DNA from: Gaiellasilicea sp039914895
Lineage (GTDB): Bacteria > Actinomycetota > Thermoleophilia > Gaiellales > Gaiellaceae
DNA: 8,716 nucleotides
Direction: 5' to 3'
Assembly: GCA_039914895.1 (NCBI GenBank)
Contig: JBDSOJ010000190.1
Location: forward strand, 1 to 8,716
Shown piece by piece: positions 4,364 through 8,716 of this stretch (position 1 is its first letter; each line of letters begins with the position of its first letter). The position numbers and the translations under genes were made by a program. A model generated the notes under the pieces. That model was not told where the DNA came from, searched no databases, and was given only the letters and a program-made list of their open reading frames with translations.

Positions 4364-7069
4364 ATGGACGTGTTCGGCAGAGACGACGAGCTCCGCTCTC
4401 TCGAGGCCTTCCTCGACCGATCCCCGGCGGGCCCGGCCGCGCTCGTGCTGGAGGGCGACGCCGGGATCGGCAAGTCGACGCTCTGGCTCGCCGGTGTCGA
4501 GGCCGCACGCAGACGCGGACTGCGCGTTCTCTCCTCTCGGCCGGCGGAGGTCGAGCTTGGGGTTGCCCATGTCGGGCTGGGAGATCTGCTCGAGGAAGCG
4601 CTGGGCGACGTGGTCTCCGAGCTGACGGCGCCGCGGCGCCGGGCGCTCCAGATTGCCCTCCTCGTCAGGGACGAGGCGGACGCGCCGGTCGACTTCCGAA
4701 CCCTCGCCGTTGCAGTTCGCAGCGCGCTGCTCCTGCTGGCCCAGCAGGAGCCGATCCTGGTTGCGATCGACGACGTCCAGTGGCTGGATGCCTCGTCGAC
4801 AGCCGCGCTCGCCTTCGCGCTGAGGCGCTTGCGGGACGACAACATCCAGCTTCTGCTTGCCCGCAGGCTCGGAGACGGGATTCCGATCTCCGAGCTCGAG
4901 GTTGCGCTGGACGACAGCGTCGTCGAGCGTGTTCATGTCGGCCCGCTCAGTCCCGGCGCGCTGCACGTGACCCTGCAACGGCGGCTCGGTCGGGTGTTCG
5001 CGCGGCCGACCCTGCTTCGACTCCACGAGACCTCGGGCGGTAATCCGTTCTTCGCCATCGAGCTAGCCCGGGCCCTCGGCACGGAGATCGACCCGACGCA
5101 GCCTCTGCCCATCCCGGAAACGCTCGAAGCTCTCGTGCGAACGAGGCTCGACGGCTTGCCCGACGAGACGCGTGCGGAGTTGCTGCTTGCGTGCGCGCAC
5201 AGCCGGATGACGCCTGTGAAGCTCGACGGCGAAACGCTCGAGCCGGCGTTTTCGGCCCACGTGATCGAGCTTGACGAGGGCGTCATCCGCTTCACGCATC
5301 CGCTGCTCGCCTCGGTGCTGTACCAGAGCGCGTCGGCGCAGGCCCGTCGGGGGGCGCACGCACGCTTGGCCGAGCTCGTCGACGACCCGGTCGCGCGTGC
5401 CCGCCACCGCGCGCTCGCATCCGATCGGCCGGACGCCGGGATCGCCGTCGCGCTCGAGGAAGCAGCAGGCGTCGCAATCGCTCGCGGCGCTCCGATCGTC
5501 GCCGCCGAGCTCGGGGAGCACGCCCTCCGCGTGACGCCCCAGGACGCGTACCAAGATCGTCACCGACGCGCCATCGCGGCCGCACGCGCCCACCTCGCGG
5601 CGGGCGAAGGAGCGCGTCCGCGTTCGCTCGCTCTGGAGCTCGTGTCCGCGGCTCCTCCGGGACCGGCGCGCGCCGAGTCGCTCGCGCTGCTGGCCGAGTT
5701 CGAAGGGCTCGACCGCGCAGTGTCCCTGCTCGGCGAGGCGCTCCACGAGGCAGCCGGTAGTCCGGCCCTACAGGCGTCGATTCACCGCCGATTGGCGGGC
5801 TTTGGCCGTCTCACTCACGGCCTCAGGTGGGCGGAGCGGCACGCCCACACGTCGCTCGAGCTTGCCGAATGGCTGGACGACGACCTGCTTCGTGCGGGCG
5901 CGCTCTCGATGCTCACCGTTCTGCGGTTCGGCCTCGGAGACGCGGACGCAGCTCGACTCGCCGAGCGAGGCTACGAGCTCGCCACAGCGCTTGACGACCC
6001 GGAGCAGCTCCACGACGCAACGTGGGCGCTGGCGCACGTGCTTGTCTGGTCAGTCAGCACTGACCGGGCGCGTGCTCTGCTCGAGGCGCAGTACCGGCAG
6101 TGGCGCGACCGTGACGAGCGGTGGAGTGCCGAAGTGTCGTGGTATCTGGCTTTCGTCGAGCTGCGGGCCGGCCGCTGGGAGCGCGCGGCCGAGCACGCCG
6201 CCCGGGTGCGGACGTTCGGCGTTCAGTACGACCTGGTCGCGCCGCAGCACTTTCTCCCGGCCGCATTGATCTCCGCCCATCGCGGCAACCTCGCTGTGGC
6301 GCGCGAGCTCGCCGCGCGCGGCTGCGCGCTCGCCGATCGGCAGGGAGCCCAGCTCGCGTTTCTCGTTTCCGTGCGCGGAACCGTCGACCTGTGGAGCGGG
6401 GATCCGGCGGCTGCCGCAGCCTGGTTCGCCGTTGCCGAGGCGAAGGCCGACGCGGCCGAGTGGGGCGAGCCGGGCATGCGCGAGTGGCGTGCCGACTACG
6501 TCGAGGCGTTGCTCGAGCTTGGCCGGATCGCCGACGCTGTCGACCTGCTGGATAGCTGGGAGGAGGCGGCGGTGCGCGTCCGGCGCGCGTGGGTGCTCGC
6601 GCAGGCGACGCGCTGTCGCGGCCTCGTTGCCGCAGCCCGGGGAGACGTCGAGCAGGCGGTGTCCCTGCTCGAGCGGGCGGTCGACGAGCAGGACGCAGTC
6701 GGCGATCCCTTCGGCCGGGCTCGTGCGCTTCTCGCTCTCGGCGTGATCAGGCGACGCGCCCGCCAGAAGCGACCCGCACGGGAGACGATCGCAGCGGCAC
6801 TCGCAGGCTTTGAGACGCTCGGCGCCGCCGGCTGGGCCGAGCGGGCCCGCTCCGAGCTGGGGCGGATCGGCGGCCGCACGCGGGTCGACGGCCTGACGGC
6901 GGCTGAGCAGCGCGTCGCTACCCTCGTCTCCGCGGGTCGGACGAACCGCGAGGTCGCGGCGGCGCTCTTCCTCGCCGAACGCACCGTGGCGAGCCATCTC
7001 ACGCACATCTACGCCAAGCTGGGCGTGCGCTCGCGAACGGAGCTCGCGGGCAAAGTTCAGACGTTCTGA
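4364..7069 (+). CDS. LuxR-family transcriptional regulator, LAL type (ATPase-TPR-HTH)
   Basis: This 901-residue protein has the length and layout of large ATP-binding LuxR regulators (MalT-like/LAL). The N-terminal ATPase has FGRDDELRSLEAFL (4-17), Walker A GDAGIGKST (31-39) and Walker B with flanking residues ILVAIDDVQWLD (131-142). A family-typical SGGNPFFAIELARAL segment follows the ATPase core. The middle is a long alanine-rich, leucine-rich helical repeat region of TPR type that usually senses a ligand or partner protein. The C-terminus is a GerE/LuxR helix-turn-helix (about 844-901), with LTAAEQRVATLVSAGRTNRE and ERTVASHLTHIYAKLGVRSR. Cytoplasmic DNA-binding regulator; inducer and targets are unknown. 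The start is supported by AAGGAG (4353-4358), 5 nt before the ATG. It is divergent from the tail-tube gene pair and 38 nt upstream of the DUF4242-like gene, so either unit is a plausible target, but this is inference from position alone. Confidence 0.93.
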   Translation: MDVFGRDDELRSLEAFLDRSPAGPAALVLEGDAGIGKSTLWLAGVEAARRRGLRVLSSRPAEVELGVAHVGLGDLLEEALGDVVSELTAPRRRALQIALLVRDEADAPVDFRTLAVAVRSALLLLAQQEPILVAIDDVQWLDASSTAALAFALRRLRDDNIQLLLARRLGDGIPISELEVALDDSVVERVHVGPLSPGALHVTLQRRLGRVFARPTLLRLHETSGGNPFFAIELARALGTEIDPTQPLPIPETLEALVRTRLDGLPDETRAELLLACAHSRMTPVKLDGETLEPAFSAHVIELDEGVIRFTHPLLASVLYQSASAQARRGAHARLAELVDDPVARARHRALASDRPDAGIAVALEEAAGVAIARGAPIVAAELGEHALRVTPQDAYQDRHRRAIAAARAHLAAGEGARPRSLALELVSAAPPGPARAESLALLAEFEGLDRAVSLLGEALHEAAGSPALQASIHRRLAGFGRLTHGLRWAERHAHTSLELAEWLDDDLLRAGALSMLTVLRFGLGDADAARLAERGYELATALDDPEQLHDATWALAHVLVWSVSTDRARALLEAQYRQWRDRDERWSAEVSWYLAFVELRAGRWERAAEHAARVRTFGVQYDLVAPQHFLPAALISAHRGNLAVARELAARGCALADRQGAQLAFLVSVRGTVDLWSGDPAAAAAWFAVAEAKADAAEWGEPGMREWRADYVEALLELGRIADAVDLLDSWEEAAVRVRRAWVLAQATRCRGLVAAARGDVEQAVSLLERAVDEQDAVGDPFGRARALLALGVIRRRARQKRPARETIAAALAGFETLGAAGWAERARSELGRIGGRTRVDGLTAAEQRVATLVSAGRTNREVAAALFLAERTVASHLTHIYAKLGVRSRTELAGKVQTF

Positions 7070-7071
7070 CG

Positions 7072-7100
7072 TTTCCACCGCGGCGGCGCGGTCGTAGCGT
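7072..7100 (+). promoter_or_regulatory. Predicted promoter of the DUF4242-like/haloperoxidase pair
   Basis: TTTCCA (7072-7077, four of six bases of TTGACA) and TAGCGT (7095-7100, TAnnnT pattern) are separated by 17 bp. Seven bases then lead to the GTG at 7108, which has no Shine-Dalgarno sequence, so the transcript may be leaderless. The promoter would begin just after the LAL regulator stop, separating the two units. Weak match; sequence evidence only. Confidence 0.35.
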
Positions 7101-7107
7101 CGACGGC

Positions 7108-7380
7108 GTGCCGAGCTATCTCGTCGAGGCCTACCTCGCTCGCGGCGACGCCGGAGGGCGCGCCGCCCGCGAGCGGCGAGCACGCTCGGCTGCCGAAGAG
7201 CTGACGCGGCAAGGAACGCGCGTCCGCTTCGACCGCACCATCCATCTACCGGAGGACGAGATCTGCTTCTTCGTCTTCGACGCCGCGACCGGCCGTGAGG
7301 CGGCGCTCGCCGCCGAGCGAGCCGAGCTCGATCCGCTGCGGGTCGTCGAAGCCGTCTCGTCCGGACAGGAGCAGGAGTGA
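7108..7380 (+). CDS. Small DUF4242-like protein
   Basis: This 90-residue protein starts MPSYLVEAYLAR and continues with ARSAAEELTRQGTRVRF (29-45), DRTIHLPEDEICFFVFDA (46-63) and a closing LDPLRVVEAVSS. This order of blocks (a first strand with YLVE, a helix, a PEDE-x-C-F-x-x-F strand pair and a final I/VVEA strand) resembles the DUF4242 family of small ferredoxin-like-fold proteins; one Streptomyces member is reported to bind nickel. I see a family resemblance and cannot assign an activity. No signal peptide, probably cytoplasmic. The GTG start is preferred because family members begin at this motif. Its TGA overlaps the next gene's GTG (GTGA, 7377-7380), so the two are probably translated together, and it may be an accessory to the exported enzyme. 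Confidence 0.72.
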   Translation: MPSYLVEAYLARGDAGGRAARERRARSAAEELTRQGTRVRFDRTIHLPEDEICFFVFDAATGREAALAAERAELDPLRVVEAVSSGQEQE

Positions 7381-8669
7381 AGGCGACGGAGAATGAAGTG
7401 CTGGTGAGGAATGAAGGAGTGAGATCACGTGTCGGCCGCACAGCCGGTCTGGTCGTGCTCGCCGCCGCGCTTGCTGGGTTCGCGACGGCCACACCTGCAC
7501 ACGCAAGCGCTGTAACGCAGTGGAACCTGAACGCCACCAACGCGCTGATCGTCACCGCCGGGCAACCACCGCCCGTCTCGATGCTGCACCTGGCGATGGT
7601 CCACGGCGCTGTCTATGACGCGGTGAACGCGATCGACGGCGGTCACGAGGGGTATCTGCTGACGTCGCGCCTGGCGACGCCGTTCGACTCGCAGGACGCA
7701 GCGGCGGCGACGGCGGCCTACCGGGTGCTCCTGAACCTCGTGCCGGCACAGCAGCCGGTACTCGACGCCCAGTACGCGGTATCGCTGGCGATGATCCCGG
7801 ACGGCTCGCAGAAGACGCGCGGGATCGCCGTGGGAGAGGCTGCTGCCGCGGCGATGATTGCGGCCCGAACCGCGGACGGACGTTTCGGGCCGTTCCGCTT
7901 CCTGGTTGGAACCGCGCCCGGCGCCTGGCGGCCGGTCCTGCCGGCGTTCGTCAACGACCCGAACGCCTGGATCAAGGACGTCAAGCCGTTCCTGATCGAG
8001 AGCTCGTCGCAGTTCCGCACCAAGGGACCGCACGCGCTCACGAGCCCTCAGTACGCGCGCGAGTTCAACGAGGTCAAGTCGATCGGTTCCGCCGCGAGCA
8101 CGACGCGAACCGCTGATCAGACGAACGCGTCGCGCTACTGGGCGGAGCACCCGCCGCGGACGTGGGGCCGCATCGTTCGGGCGATGGATGTGGAGCACGG
8201 ACTCTCCACCGCCGACGGCGCCCGCCTCTATGCGCAGATCTACCTGTCTGGAGCCGATGCGGCGATCACGGTCTGGGACGACAAGGCGCACTGGTCGTTC
8301 TGGAGGCCGATCACGGCGATCCGTGAGGCCGGCACCGACGGCAACCCCGCAACCGCGGCCGATCCGAGCTGGCTGCCGCTGATCCCGAATCCCCCGTATC
8401 CGGATCATCCTTCCGGGCACCTGGGTGTCAGCGGCTCGCACGTCGAGACGCTGCGGGACTTCTTCGGGACGGACAAGCTGTCCTGGAGCGACACCAACAC
8501 CGCCGGGCTGACGCGGAGCTACACGCGCCTGTCGGATGCGCTCGAGGAGATCGTCGACCTGCGAATCTGGTCCGGGATCCACTTCCGGGCCGCCGACGAG
8601 CAGGCTGCTCACATCACCGAGCAGATCGCGAAGTGGCGGAAGCACCACTACTTCCGGCCCGCGCGCTAG
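7377..8669 (+). CDS. Exported vanadium-dependent haloperoxidase / PAP2-superfamily protein
   Basis: This protein of up to 430 residues carries the vanadate/phosphate site of vanadium haloperoxidases and acid phosphatases. K303 and R310 lie in KAHWSFWRPITAIR, S346-G347-H348 in PYPDHPSGHLG, and R396 and H402 in RIWSGIHFRAADE. The K-to-R (7) and R-to-H (6) spacings equal those of fungal chloroperoxidase. Such enzymes oxidise halides with hydrogen peroxide; some relatives are phosphatases, and sequence alone does not decide. A signal peptide is visible: basic RSRVGR (16-21), a hydrophobic stretch (22-37) and cleavage near AHASA (41-45), so the enzyme is exported, and no twin-arginine motif is present. 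Two starts are possible. GTG 7377 overlaps the upstream stop and has AGGAG at 7367-7371. GTG 7419 has GAGGA at 7406-7410 and would give a shorter, more canonical signal peptide (MRSRVGR). The first is listed, but the second may be right. Confidence 0.88.
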   Translation: MKATENEVLVRNEGVRSRVGRTAGLVVLAAALAGFATATPAHASAVTQWNLNATNALIVTAGQPPPVSMLHLAMVHGAVYDAVNAIDGGHEGYLLTSRLATPFDSQDAAAATAAYRVLLNLVPAQQPVLDAQYAVSLAMIPDGSQKTRGIAVGEAAAAAMIAARTADGRFGPFRFLVGTAPGAWRPVLPAFVNDPNAWIKDVKPFLIESSSQFRTKGPHALTSPQYAREFNEVKSIGSAASTTRTADQTNASRYWAEHPPRTWGRIVRAMDVEHGLSTADGARLYAQIYLSGADAAITVWDDKAHWSFWRPITAIREAGTDGNPATAADPSWLPLIPNPPYPDHPSGHLGVSGSHVETLRDFFGTDKLSWSDTNTAGLTRSYTRLSDALEEIVDLRIWSGIHFRAADEQAAHITEQIAKWRKHHYFRPAR

Positions 8670-8716
8670 CGGAACGAGGCTCCCGCGAGAGCTGAACCGT
8701 GCCGCCGACGATCTCG

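Noticed and set aside
6050..7555. 501-residue open frame on the minus strand opposite the LAL regulator
   Set aside because: It is antisense to a clear LuxR gene, is rich in arginine and low-complexity stretches, and shows no recognisable motif; long antisense frames are expected in very GC-rich coding DNA.
7425..8648. 407-residue minus-strand frame opposite the haloperoxidase-like gene
   Set aside because: Antisense shadow of a gene with an intact active site; arginine-rich composition and no domain.
8670..8716. Possible hairpin (GCTC...GAGC) after the last gene
   Set aside because: Only four outer pairs with a mismatch and no U-run; the 47-base tail holds nothing I can call.

Overview
This is a high-GC window with dense, tightly packed genes, many GTG starts and several 4-bp start/stop overlaps. 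Gene content and codon use look actinobacterial; a deep-branching class such as Thermoleophilia is my guess, but nothing here fixes the taxonomy. No rRNA, tRNA, CRISPR array or insertion sequence was found, and no stretch over 300 bases lacks a gene.

Region 1 (1-2580, + strand) is a housekeeping operon in the familiar order dgkA - cdd - era, interrupted by a toxin-antitoxin pair. The first gene enters from outside the window and encodes a DgkA-type lipid kinase fused to a PAP2 phosphatase-like domain. Cytidine deaminase (cdd) overlaps its end by 4 bp. A Phd/VapB antitoxin and a PIN-domain VapC toxin then sit between cdd and the essential GTPase gene era. They have their own promoter and a 15-bp palindromic operator, and the vapC stop overlaps the era start (ATGA).

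Region 2 (2596-4297, - strand) reads towards era. In transcription order it holds a small beta-rich protein of unknown function, an overlapping contractile-injection/phage tail-tube (T4 gp19-like) protein, and after about 105 bp a lipoprotein of unknown function. The tube gene has no sheath, baseplate or tail-sheath ATPase gene beside it in this window, which is the least expected feature here.

Region 3 (4364-8669, + strand) starts with a divergently transcribed 901-residue LuxR-family LAL regulator (ATPase plus helical repeats plus HTH). It is followed by a small DUF4242-like protein translationally coupled to an exported vanadium-haloperoxidase/PAP2-superfamily enzyme with all core vanadate-site residues.

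Three genes (the antitoxin, the beta-rich protein and the DUF4242-like protein) lack a Shine-Dalgarno sequence and carry a TAnnnT box 6-7 nt before the start codon, suggesting leaderless transcripts. Other genes here, such as the lipoprotein, tail-tube and LAL genes, have clear ribosome binding sites. Functional links between regions are inference only.
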